Of a stretch of 15,572 bases of DNA, positions 7,194 through 14,251 are shown one piece after another (the stretch's first letter is position 1; each line of letters begins with the position of its first letter). Under the pieces are notes generated by a model. That model saw only the letters and a list, made by a program, of their open reading frames with translations, was not told the DNA's origin and did not search any database. Location of the stretch: positions 1-15,572 of the forward strand of contig JBKPCR010000390.1 in NCBI GenBank assembly GCA_046727435.1. The letters are read 5' to 3'. The position numbers and the translations under genes were made by a program. Source of the DNA: CAVPRW01 sp046727435 [NCBI: bacterium]. Lineage in GTDB: Bacteria; Tectomicrobia; Entotheonellia; J063.

Positions 7194-9152
7194 TTATAGG
7201 CGTCGACTGATCAGGATGAGGCTATTACCACCCCCGGTCAACGTCCCCTGCGCCACCGCCATGACGAACGCCGGGTAAGACCGCAGGCGCAAGATCGCCA
7301 CACCGCTCACCACCCCATCGAACTGCGGCGTGATAGCCGTCAGACTGTAGCCGAAATCGTTATAGGACAGCACCACCACATCGCCACCCGAGAAAACGTT
7401 CACGTTGGGTAACACACCCCCTAGGCTGCGAACGTTGCGGGGTATGACGACATCTTGACGACCATCGCCATTGAGGTCGGCCACCGTCATGCCGGGCTCG
7501 AAAAAGTATGGGACTTTGCGCTTGGTAGCCCCCCCCGAACTCGTCGTCTCACGCTCGACCTCAGCCACACTATAGCCGCCGCCGACCCGGTCGCCACTCC
7601 TATACAGTTGTTGTATCCCGCGATAGACGCGCAGTTGACGGCTGTCGTCGATCATCACCAGATCCCGCTTCCCATCTCCAGCCAGATCTGCCACCGCCAC
7701 GCCGGTGGCGCGGTATACTCTGGGGACCTCGACCTGTTCCTGGCGTCGTAATTTGCCATTGTCAAAAGCATACAGCGCAGCGCGGCCAGTGGTGAAAAAT
7801 TCAGTCAGGTCATACGGCGACCCCCATATAGCGTCGTTAACCCCGTCGCCGTTGGTATCAACAGCGACTAACAGCACGTCGAGATGCTCCTGCAAGGCCT
7901 GGAGCCGGCCATTGCGATAGGTCAAGATCGAGGTATCGAGGGCGTTGTTGATGTACTGGTTCACGATGATTTCCTGCCCCGGATTTTTATCGATCTCCGC
8001 GCATTGCACGGACAGGAGCCTGGATGCCACACCTGGGACGTATTGGTCGATGAATTCGACCTGCTCCCCGGCCAATTGATACATCAATACCTTCTTGCCA
8101 TCGGTAACCAGGATGTCCTCACTGCCCTCCGCGATGACGCCGCAGACATCCATACTGGTGACCAGGAAGGGCAAGGTGATCAGCTCCTTCATCGTTTTGC
8201 CCAAGTCCAGGGTAGAGAGGTCCAGACGATATCCCGGCGGCGCCTTACGGGGCTCTTTGAACACACCGGCACGCACTTCAGGACGATCTCTGGGGTCGGG
8301 AGGGCCTCCTCTGGATTCAGGCGCTCGAGTGACTACCTCTGGCTCGGCGAGGATCGCCGAACTGGTGAGCAGCGTACGCTGGAGGGCAAGCCCCGTCAGA
8401 CTCACTTCCAGAACCGATTCGTTACCGACCTGTCGGGTGCGCGATGCCACCGCATAGGTCACTCGGAGGTCCTCAGCCATCCGTGCCAAGATGTCTTGCG
8501 ACAGTGTCTCTTGGGCTTGGATTCCCTTCTCGGCAAGGTAGACACGCACATTGTCAGCTGCCGTTACCTGGAAGCGGCCAGTTTGCTCGAGCGCTAATCG
8601 GAAGCGCTCGAGCAATTCCTCACGCGGCACCCAATCGGGCAAATCACCCCGCAGCGGCAGCAAGGCCAGTTGGATTTTCCCTTTCGTGATGCGCACGCGA
8701 TCTCCAGCTCGTGGGTTGACAGTGGCCTTCGCAAGCCGCACGTTGCCGCTGGAATAGGATTCAGAGACTTTGCTGATGATGATTACGCCGATGTCGTCCT
8801 CAAACCGTCCAAGCGCGACTCCGGTGAGCGGATGTTTGAATTCCTCGCCCTTGCGGACGACCGACAGTTCCATGCCTTCGCGGATATTATCCGGAGCACC
8901 CAATGTGATGAAGGCCTCATTGCCCTGCACCTTCACCACATCGCCCTCGACCTTCGGGAACAGGTTGACGATTTCAGTCGACAAACGGTCGAGCGATCGA
9001 CTGAGTTGCCCTTGGGCCTGAACCTCGAAAGCGCCGCCGAGCGCCACCAGCAAGGCGCACCAGGCGCTGATTGGTAGCCATCTCAAGCCTTTCACCCACG
9101 TCTGCCAGGAGGACTCCGTGTGCGCTGGTGCCTTCCCCATGTCAGTCGTCAT
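7194..9152 (-). CDS. Secreted FlgT/CsgG-like protein with a C-terminal FG-GAP (VCBS-type) beta-propeller
   Basis: 652 residues. A Sec-type signal is visible: basic region, hydrophobic WLPISAWCALLVALGG (about 25-40) and likely cleavage after VQA (46). Residues ~68-155 (VEGDVVKVQGNEAFITLGA, REGMELSVVRKGEEFKHPLTG) look like the C-terminal domain of FlgT and similar envelope proteins. Residues ~160-265 (IQLALLPLRGD ... LLERFRLALEQTGRFQV) resemble the CsgG/LpoB/FlgT-middle fold. A Pro/Arg-rich linker (about 270-308) leads to a propeller at 325-650 with Asp-rich calcium-type loops: DTNGDGVND (432-440), DLAGDGKRD (489-497) and DLNGDGRQD (559-567). It is probably periplasmic or outer-membrane associated. 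GGAGGAGG lies nine bases before the ATG; a later in-frame ATG (residue 5) is possible. It follows the 244-residue secreted protein by 45 bases, likely one transcript. Function not known. Confidence 0.82.
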   Translation of the reverse strand: MTTDMGKAPAHTESSWQTWVKGLRWLPISAWCALLVALGGAFEVQAQGQLSRSLDRLSTEIVNLFPKVEGDVVKVQGNEAFITLGAPDNIREGMELSVVRKGEEFKHPLTGVALGRFEDDIGVIIISKVSESYSSGNVRLAKATVNPRAGDRVRITKGKIQLALLPLRGDLPDWVPREELLERFRLALEQTGRFQVTAADNVRVYLAEKGIQAQETLSQDILARMAEDLRVTYAVASRTRQVGNESVLEVSLTGLALQRTLLTSSAILAEPEVVTRAPESRGGPPDPRDRPEVRAGVFKEPRKAPPGYRLDLSTLDLGKTMKELITLPFLVTSMDVCGVIAEGSEDILVTDGKKVLMYQLAGEQVEFIDQYVPGVASRLLSVQCAEIDKNPGQEIIVNQYINNALDTSILTYRNGRLQALQEHLDVLLVAVDTNGDGVNDAIWGSPYDLTEFFTTGRAALYAFDNGKLRRQEQVEVPRVYRATGVAVADLAGDGKRDLVMIDDSRQLRVYRGIQQLYRSGDRVGGGYSVAEVERETTSSGGATKRKVPYFFEPGMTVADLNGDGRQDVVIPRNVRSLGGVLPNVNVFSGGDVVVLSYNDFGYSLTAITPQFDGVVSGVAILRLRSYPAFVMAVAQGTLTGGGNSLILISRRL

Positions 9153-9197
9153 CGCCCGCTGCCTCCTCCATCCTAGCTCCTTACCGTCTCAAGGCCA

Positions 9198-9932
9198 CTA
9201 ATTCATGGGTCTTTTGCCGTTATTATCCCTATGACCATTGCGATCACGCCACCCGATCGCTACTTTATAGGTGCGGGGTTCCGGTGCGAGCTTCAAGACC
9301 ACGAATAGCCGATCCGGATCATAGATCCGGTTCCGTCCTTGTCCTATGACAAGAAACATGTCATTCAGCGATGGCGCGTTTTGCGCCACCCACTGTGGGA
9401 AGGTCCCCTGTTCGGCCGCATTCACCAGAAAATCAGAGGAGACCTGGGGCACTTCATACGACCGACTGCCGAAGAACGATGGGTTGCCGGGTGTCAACCG
9501 TCTCAGCGTCCCCTCGGGATTGGCCCCCAGCATCCAGATTTCCTGCCACGCGACCATGTAGGTCTTCACCACAAATGCCACCGTGTCCCCGGGATTTGCG
9601 TCAAAGACGACCGTCGTCCAGGCCTGCTCTCTGGTCGTCGGCAGCACTGACACCCGATCCGGGAGCTTTCCGCCGTACGCAGGGTCTTCCAACAGAAGCG
9701 TGTTGCGATCAGGGATCACCGCAGTGGCCGGAAACTCCATGGTGTCGAGCCGTGTTTGGAGCCGAATCAGGCTGCCTTCACCGGGTTGGCCTGGCACGGG
9801 ACGATCGGTATAGGAAGAAACCGTCAGGTAGTCTAGATTGACCACTTGCAACCGATACTCCGCCGCCCACGCCGGCAAGGTCAGCAGCATAGCCACGCCA
9901 ACACTCCATCCAAGCATTGACCGCAATGGCAT
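9198..9932 (-). CDS. Secreted protein of unknown function
   Basis: 244 residues. The N-terminus is a clear signal peptide: MPLRSMLGWS, hydrophobic VGVAMLLTLPAWA, cleavage near residue 23 or 24. No cysteine lies at the cleavage site, so it is not a lipoprotein. The mature part is strand-rich and tryptophan-containing (EQAWTTVVFDANPGDTVAFVVKTYMVAWQEIWMLG), with a basic tail. I do not recognise a named domain. AGAGGAA lies about four bases before the ATG. It is directly upstream of the FlgT/FG-GAP gene on the same strand, so the two products probably work together in the periplasm or at the outer membrane. An extended -10 lies upstream at 9991-9999. Confidence 0.78.
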   Translation of the reverse strand: MPLRSMLGWSVGVAMLLTLPAWAAEYRLQVVNLDYLTVSSYTDRPVPGQPGEGSLIRLQTRLDTMEFPATAVIPDRNTLLLEDPAYGGKLPDRVSVLPTTREQAWTTVVFDANPGDTVAFVVKTYMVAWQEIWMLGANPEGTLRRLTPGNPSFFGSRSYEVPQVSSDFLVNAAEQGTFPQWVAQNAPSLNDMFLVIGQGRNRIYDPDRLFVVLKLAPEPRTYKVAIGWRDRNGHRDNNGKRPMN

Positions 9933-9990
9933 CGTTCGTTCCTCTCATACTGACAGGTTTCAGGGAAAGATGGCGCGGAAGCACCATCTA

Positions 9991-9999
9991 ATCATATCA
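9991..9999 (-). promoter_or_regulatory. Extended -10 promoter candidate for the secreted-protein pair
   Basis: On the minus strand TGATATGAT fits the extended -10 pattern TGnTATAAT with one mismatch. It lies about 60 bases before the start codon of the 244-residue protein. The expected -35 position has no good match, so the call is tentative. Confidence 0.35.
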
Positions 10000-10032
10000 C
10001 GCGCTGTTACCAGAGTCGACAGTTGCGATTGG

Positions 10033-10044
10033 GGGAATATTCCC
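10033..10044. repeat. 12-base perfect palindrome
   Basis: GGGAATATTCCC is a perfect palindrome about 100 bases upstream of the secreted-protein pair and about 35 bases upstream of its candidate -10 box. The size and symmetry suit a dimeric regulator, but no regulator gene lies nearby. Confidence 0.4.
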
Positions 10045-10178
10045 ATGGTACGCTTACCGGCGGCGCGTTTTATGGGATATATCGGAATGCCTGGCACGGA
10101 AGGTTTGAAGAGACATCATCAGGAGTATGACGGCCTGACGCTTTCAAGGTGGGTAAATAATAACCTCAGAGGTAAAGA

Positions 10179-10208
10179 GCCTGCGGGGCAGTGCTTGCCC
10201 ATGCAGGC
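10179..10208 (-). terminator. Terminator-like hairpin after the coiled-coil gene
   Basis: GCCTGC pairs with GCAGGC and GGGCA with TGCCC, giving an 11-pair stem with a small internal asymmetry (one base against two) and a five-base loop. Read on the minus strand it lies about 24 bases after the coiled-coil gene stop and is followed by CTCTTTACC, a poor T run. It is a strong stem but a weak intrinsic terminator; incomplete termination could let the coiled-coil gene feed the downstream secreted-protein genes. Confidence 0.45.
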
Positions 10209-10231
10209 CCCTGTTCGGATCGTCGTCACTC

Positions 10232-10570
10232 TCAGGATGCACTCCTCTGCTTCTCCATCTCCTGATCTTCGAGGGCCTGGATGTGCGCCAATTCCTGGTC
10301 TAGGTGCTTGAGGCTTTCGATCAACTTCTGCACCTCAGCCTCTTGCAAGATCCCCGCTTCTTTCCCCTCCCGCACAGCTTTTTCGTAGAGCTTGCTGCCG
10401 AGTTCGGCGAACTTTTTGGAGATCTCGCGCTCCAATCTGGTCTTCTCCAGCCGGAACTTAATCACTTCAGCCGTGTCCTCGGCCTTTTCCATCAACACCT
10501 CGACGGATTTTTGTGCGGTTTCCAGGGCTACCTCCATCCCCTTGACCACACGATCATATAGCATCGCCAT
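10232..10570 (-). CDS. Small coiled-coil protein of unknown function
   Basis: 112 residues from ATG 10570, chosen because AGGAGGG ends six bases upstream; an ATG at 10588 overlaps that site and is unlikely to be used. The protein is almost wholly helical and charged, with heptad-like spacing of hydrophobics (VEVLMEKAEDTAEVIKFRLEKTRLEREI, then LIESLKHLDQELAHIQALEDQ). It has no signal peptide and no cysteine. I do not recognise a named family; the size and pattern suggest a coiled-coil oligomer or a scaffold or phasin-like protein, but that is only a resemblance in form. A good promoter lies upstream at 10618-10646. It is followed on the same strand, after about 300 bases, by the two secreted-protein genes. 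Confidence 0.78.
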   Translation of the reverse strand: MAMLYDRVVKGMEVALETAQKSVEVLMEKAEDTAEVIKFRLEKTRLEREISKKFAELGSKLYEKAVREGKEAGILQEAEVQKLIESLKHLDQELAHIQALEDQEMEKQRSAS

Positions 10571-10617
10571 GGTTATCCCTCCTCTCATGACATAGGTGAA
10601 TACTGACTCCCGTGTCT

Positions 10618-10646
10618 AAGATATGTCAGCCAGCCGTGATCGTCAA
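10618..10646 (-). promoter_or_regulatory. Sigma-70-like promoter for the coiled-coil gene
   Basis: On the minus strand TTGACG (10646-10641) and TATCTT (10623-10618) are separated by exactly 17 bases. Transcription would begin near 10611, giving a leader of about 40 bases that includes the strong AGGAGGG ribosome site. This is the best-matching -35 box in the window. Confidence 0.6.
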
Positions 10647-10756
10647 GCCAGGAACCATGCCAGGCCTTGGCTGTGTTAACATCGCGGCGTTGAGTCGGTG
10701 ACGGTTTGGCGAGATCTTCGCGCCCGGGTCAGCCTGGCCTCAGAGGACTCTTTTTG

Positions 10757-10785
10757 TTGCCGGAGGCAACTGGGCACAGTACAAT
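10757..10785 (+). promoter_or_regulatory. Sigma-70-like promoter for the serine hydrolase-mpl genes
   Basis: TTGCCG (10757-10762) and TACAAT (10780-10785) are 17 bases apart. The -35 box lies inside the hairpin GTTGCC-gga-GGCAAC (10756-10770), which could be an operator. The leader to ATG 10895 would be about 100 bases. Confidence 0.5.
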
Positions 10786-10894
10786 AGCGCTACTTCTGCT
10801 GGCAGTCCTCGTGACCGCCTGGGCGACCCCAACGGTGCCATCGGCAACGATCTGAAGGCGGTTATGGGCGATCGGATAGCCATGGAGGTCGACC

Positions 10895-11986
10895 ATGCGC
10901 GACGGCTTTCGAGATGTCGCCCGCGTGCTGAAGCAGGGGGTCGAGGCGAAGTGCTTCCCTGGGGTCGTTCTGGTAGTTGGCTACCAGGGGATACTTGTGT
11001 ATGAGGAAGCTGTCGGCAACGCGGCACTCATCCCGAGTGCACGCCGCATGACCGTAGACACCATATTCGACCTGGCTTCGCTCACCAAGCCAATTGCCAC
11101 AGCAACGGCGCTGATGCTGCTGCTCGATGCTGGCAGGATACGGCTCGATGACCCGATTGACACCTATCTCGACACCTGGTGCCGACCTGCCTGCGACACC
11201 CCAACCCTCCGGCAACTCCTCAGTCACTGTTCAGGACTGCCAGCCTGGCGTCCGTACTATCAGAGCATCGATCGCACCTCACCGCCACTCGACCGGCGCC
11301 GTGCCGTCTATGCCGCGGTGCATCGAGAACCCGTCACCGCCCATTCAGGGCCAATGGTGCGATATAGCGACATAGGGTTCATTCTGCTGGGTGAAGTCGT
11401 CGAGACAGTATCTGGCATGCCTCTCGATACCTTCTGTCGGCAAAAAATTTTTGCCGCCCTCCACCTGGGGGATATCGAATTTCGCAGCCTGGAGCAGCCG
11501 CAGCCCCCCGGCATGCAATTCGCGAGTACGGAATATTGCCCATGGCGTCGGCGCATCATGGATGGAGAGGTGCATGACGAAAATGCCTGGATTATGGGTG
11601 GGGTGGCCGGACACGCGGGGCTGTTTGCGACTGGGCGCCAGGTCTGGCAGTTTGCGCAAAGCCTCCTACACGGGCTGAAGGGACGATCTTGGCTGGTGTC
11701 GACGCCGACCGCGCGAACCTTCACCACCTGCCAGGGGGGGCCTGAGGGGTCAACCTGGGCCCTCGGTTGGGATACGCCGACGCCTGGGAAATCCTCGGCT
11801 GGGCAGTATTTTTCTCCAGCCGCCATCGGTCACCTGGGATTTACCGGGACATCGCTGTGGATCGACCCAGCAACACAAGTGATCGTGGTCTTGCTCACCA
11901 ATCGCGTACATCCGTCACGCCAGCGAGAAGGCATCAGAACCTTTCGCCCGCTCATCCATGATGCAGTGATGCGCGCGCTAGAATGA
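10895..11986 (+). CDS. Serine hydrolase of the beta-lactamase / penicillin-binding-protein fold, probably cytoplasmic
   Basis: 363 residues. All three active-site motifs of the class C-like beta-lactamase family (Pfam Beta-lactamase) are seen: SLTK with nucleophile Ser62 and Lys65, YSD (Tyr157-Ser158-Asp159, in place of YxN), and HLGFTGTS (His313-x-Gly315) in place of KTG. GLPAW and the VAGHAGLF loop are also typical. There is no signal peptide: the chain begins MRDGFRDVARVLKQ. This argues for a cytosolic esterase, amidase or peptidase rather than a resistance beta-lactamase or an external penicillin-binding protein. GGAGG lies just before ATG 10895. It precedes mpl by 74 bases on the same strand, so a role in trimming or recycling muropeptides is a reasonable inference; the substrate cannot be read from the sequence. 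Confidence 0.88.
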   Translation: MRDGFRDVARVLKQGVEAKCFPGVVLVVGYQGILVYEEAVGNAALIPSARRMTVDTIFDLASLTKPIATATALMLLLDAGRIRLDDPIDTYLDTWCRPACDTPTLRQLLSHCSGLPAWRPYYQSIDRTSPPLDRRRAVYAAVHREPVTAHSGPMVRYSDIGFILLGEVVETVSGMPLDTFCRQKIFAALHLGDIEFRSLEQPQPPGMQFASTEYCPWRRRIMDGEVHDENAWIMGGVAGHAGLFATGRQVWQFAQSLLHGLKGRSWLVSTPTARTFTTCQGGPEGSTWALGWDTPTPGKSSAGQYFSPAAIGHLGFTGTSLWIDPATQVIVVLLTNRVHPSRQREGIRTFRPLIHDAVMRALE

Positions 11987-11994
11987 GGATAATC

Positions 11995-12016
11995 GTTCGA
12001 GGCTCGAAGTGCAAAG
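11995..12016 (+). repeat. Degenerate copy of the TTCGAAGTGC-type repeat
   Basis: GTTCGAGGCTCGAAGTGCAAAG, located between the hydrolase gene and mpl, resembles the repeat core near 14264-14281: the stretch from GG to AAG matches at 14 or 15 of 17 positions. It lacks the second long arm seen there. Relatedness is suggested, not proven. Confidence 0.35.
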
Positions 12017-12060
12017 CATGCTCTATCAAAGACATTCGATGAGAGAGGGGAGATTACCAG

Positions 12061-13512
12061 GTGCCTGATCCACGACATATCCACCTGATCGCCATCTGTG
12101 GGGTCGGCATGAGTGCGCTGGCAGGGATGCTGCAAACCCGTGGGTTTCGTGTGACGGGGTCGGACCAGAACGTCTATCCGCCCATGAGCACGCAATTGGC
12201 GGCGCTGGGAATCGAGCTGCGCCAGGGATTCTCGCCGAATCACCTCGCCGATCATCCGGATCTCATCGTGGTTGGTAATGCCGTCTCGCAGTCAAACCCC
12301 GAAGTGCAGGCGATGCTCGCGCAGGGCCTCCCCTTTCTCTCCTTCCCTCAGGCCCTGGCGGAGTTTTTTCTGGGTGATCGCCATCCGATCGTGGTCGCGG
12401 GCACACACGGCAAGACGACCACTGCATCGCTCATGGCCTGGGTCCTGGAATCGGCGGGATTGGACCCCAGCTACATGATTGGCGGTATTCCGCAGAACTT
12501 CGGGACTAACTATAAACTTGGCACCGGCGCCTTCTTTGTGGTGGAGGGGGATGAATATGACACGGCCTTCTTCGACAAGGGGCCGAAGTTCTTACACTAC
12601 CGTCCGCACAGCGCCATTCTCACTAGCGTCGAATTCGACCATGCCGATATTTATCGGGATCTGAACCATATGAAAGCAGCCTTCCAGCGCTTTGTGCGCA
12701 TCTTGCCGTCGGATGGCTACCTGGCGGCCGGCATCGATTTCCCGCATGTGCTGGACTTATTGACATCGGCGCCCTGCCACTGGGAGGGGTACGGCTTTTC
12801 AGAGCGGGCGAGCTGGCTGGCGGTCAATGTTGAAGCCGAGGCGGAGGTGACGCGATTCCTTGTCCAGTACCAAAATCAGCGCATCGGCACGATGTGCTGG
12901 GAGCTCGTGGGGCGCCACAACATCCAGAATGCGCTGGCGGTGATCGCCGTGGCTCACCGTCTGGGCGTGGCATTCGACGCTATCCGCCAGGGTGTGCAGT
13001 CCTTTGCGGGGGTGAAGCGCCGTCAGGAAGTTCGTGGAGTCGTCCGGGAGATCACCCTTATCGACGATTTCGCCCACCATCCAACGGCGATTCGTGAAAC
13101 GCTTGCCGCCCTGCGCGCCCGGTATAACGGTCGTCGGCTGTGGGCGATCTTTGAACCACGCTCGGCCACCAGCCGGCGGGCCACGTTTCAGGAGGATTTT
13201 GTCCAGGCTTTTGCCGAGGCCGATGGGGTGGTCATTGCCGGGCTGTTCAATCCAGAGAATATCCCCTCCGATGCGCGACTGTCGCCCGAGCGCCTGGCAC
13301 AGGATATTGCCTGCCGGTATGCGAAAGAGGCTGTGTATTTGCCGGCGGTGGATGCCATCGTGGATCATGTGGCGGCTGGCGTCCGCCCTGGTGACGTGGT
13401 CGCGATCATGTCGAACGGCGGGTTTGGTGGGATTCATGAGAAGCTGCTAGCGGTCCTACGAAAAGATGAGAGCAAAATATCTCACTCTCCCGTCGGGAGA
13501 GGGTCGGGATGA
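12061..13512 (+). CDS. mpl: UDP-N-acetylmuramate:L-alanyl-gamma-D-glutamyl-meso-diaminopimelate ligase
   Basis: 483 residues from GTG 12061, with GGGGAG eight bases before it. Mpl joins recycled tripeptide to UDP-MurNAc with ATP in the cytoplasm and so returns cell-wall peptide to synthesis. Seen in order: IAICGVGMSALAGML with the GVGMS nucleotide loop; the ATP loop GTHGKTTT (114-121); the Mpl-type EGDEYDTAFFDK (162-173), which separates it from MurC; LTSVEFDHADIY; GRHNIQN (284-290); DDFAHHPTAI (335-344); and FEPRSATSRR (364-373). The final GGFGGIHEKLL is also typical. The last ten or so residues (ISHSPVGRGSG) are encoded by a REP-like palindrome and are probably not functional. It lies downstream of the serine hydrolase and converges with ubiE. 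Confidence 0.94.
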   Translation: MPDPRHIHLIAICGVGMSALAGMLQTRGFRVTGSDQNVYPPMSTQLAALGIELRQGFSPNHLADHPDLIVVGNAVSQSNPEVQAMLAQGLPFLSFPQALAEFFLGDRHPIVVAGTHGKTTTASLMAWVLESAGLDPSYMIGGIPQNFGTNYKLGTGAFFVVEGDEYDTAFFDKGPKFLHYRPHSAILTSVEFDHADIYRDLNHMKAAFQRFVRILPSDGYLAAGIDFPHVLDLLTSAPCHWEGYGFSERASWLAVNVEAEAEVTRFLVQYQNQRIGTMCWELVGRHNIQNALAVIAVAHRLGVAFDAIRQGVQSFAGVKRRQEVRGVVREITLIDDFAHHPTAIRETLAALRARYNGRRLWAIFEPRSATSRRATFQEDFVQAFAEADGVVIAGLFNPENIPSDARLSPERLAQDIACRYAKEAVYLPAVDAIVDHVAAGVRPGDVVAIMSNGGFGGIHEKLLAVLRKDESKISHSPVGRGSG

Positions 13513-13514
13513 GG
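13481..13514. repeat. REP-like palindrome at the end of mpl
   Basis: CTCTCCC (13485-13491), GTC and GGGAGAG (13495-13501) form a perfect seven-pair hairpin, flanked by CTCA on the left and TGAG on the right (13510-13513). The pattern resembles the widespread extragenic CTCTCCC/GGGAGAG palindromes of GC-rich bacteria. It encodes the last residues and the stop codon of mpl and lies between two convergent genes, where it may stop transcription or protect both 3' ends. Confidence 0.65.
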
Positions 13515-13536
13515 GGATTGTGAAAACGCTGCACAC

Positions 13537-14247
13537 CTACCGGGGTCCCTTAAGTCCGGTAAAGATGCCGGCGATCCCCGCCGATAGAGGCTTGAAGACG
13601 ACCGCGAGGAAACCTTGCGCGGTCAGTTGTGCGCAAAAATCCTGCGGCGGCGGGAACTCCATGATCGAGTCCTTCAGATATTGAAATGGCTGCCCGCTGT
13701 GGTAGAGTAGTCGGGCCTGGAGAGGTAAGATCGACTGCAGATGCCAGCGGTACAGCCGAGCCAGTAGCACTGATTGCGGTCGACAGATGTCAAGGATAAT
13801 GAGTCGTCCACCAGGACGCAACACGCGCCACATCTCGTGCAAGACCAGGTCGGCTGCGGGAAGCATATTGCGCATCGCAAACCCATTGGTCAAACAATCA
13901 AATGTGTCGCTGCGGAACGGTAGCGCCGCTGCGTCTCCGAGAAGATAGGCGACGGATGCCGACGTAGATTGCCGCAGCATTTGCGTCTTCTGCGCCGCCA
14001 CGGTCAACATATTCGAGGCAAAATCGAGTCCGATGGCTTGCCCTTTGGCACCCAGAAGGGGCAGCATTTTGACGAGGATCTCGCCCGTGCCTGTGCAGAC
14101 GTCGAGCACCCGACTGCCAGGGGGGATAAAGCTGACCGCGGTGCGCCGCCAGTATTCATCCAGGTAGCAGCTGGCCAATCTGTTCCACAAGTCATAACGC
14201 GGCGCCAAATATTGAAACATACGTTGGATGGCAGAGGGCGAGAGCAT
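13537..14247 (-). CDS. ubiE: UbiE/MenG-type demethylmenaquinone (or ubiquinone-precursor) C-methyltransferase
   Basis: 236 residues from ATG 14247. It transfers a methyl group from S-adenosylmethionine to the quinone ring in menaquinone (or ubiquinone) biosynthesis. Features: MFQYLAPRYDLWNRLAS, the UbiE N-terminal signature; SAM motif I VLDVCTGTGE (47-56); DFASNML; GDAAALPF (104-111); NGFAMRNM (121-128); and HEMWRVLRPGGRLIILD. The C-terminal SIMEFPPPQDF also fits the family (usually SI..FP). An ATG at 14295 adds 16 residues, but these lie within a 63-base inverted repeat and match nothing in the family, so they are treated as repeat-derived. No clear ribosome site precedes either start. It follows the cystathionine gamma-synthase gene on the same strand. 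Confidence 0.88.
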   Translation of the reverse strand: MLSPSAIQRMFQYLAPRYDLWNRLASCYLDEYWRRTAVSFIPPGSRVLDVCTGTGEILVKMLPLLGAKGQAIGLDFASNMLTVAAQKTQMLRQSTSASVAYLLGDAAALPFRSDTFDCLTNGFAMRNMLPAADLVLHEMWRVLRPGGRLIILDICRPQSVLLARLYRWHLQSILPLQARLLYHSGQPFQYLKDSIMEFPPPQDFCAQLTAQGFLAVVFKPLSAGIAGIFTGLKGPR

Positions 14248-14251
14248 AGAC

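Larger units (their letters stand above)
9933..10231. other. Intergenic region upstream of the secreted-protein pair
   Basis: About 300 bases without a convincing gene. It holds an extended -10 motif on the minus strand, a 12-base palindrome and a terminator-like hairpin of the coiled-coil gene, each listed separately. The long plus-strand open frame across 9838-10311 is rejected: it is antisense to real genes at both ends and low-complexity in composition. Confidence 0.55.
10571..10894. other. Divergent intergenic region between the coiled-coil gene and the serine hydrolase gene
   Basis: About 320 bases with no gene. It carries two outward-facing promoters with ideal 17-base spacing, listed separately. 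The strong ribosome sites of both flanking genes, AGGAGGG (10577-10583, minus) and GGAGG before ATG 10895, lie at its edges. Confidence 0.6.

Noticed and set aside
7884-8597. Plus-strand frame of 237 residues inside the FlgT/FG-GAP gene
   Set aside because: Antisense to a gene with a signal peptide and clear repeat domains; no motifs of its own.
9838-10311. Plus-strand frame of 157 residues across the gap between the secreted and coiled-coil genes
   Set aside because: Overlaps both genes antisense and crosses hairpins; no recognised domain.
10895-11986. Antibiotic-resistance beta-lactamase
   Set aside because: No signal peptide, HxG in place of KTG and YSD in place of YxN; adjacency to mpl suggests a housekeeping hydrolase.
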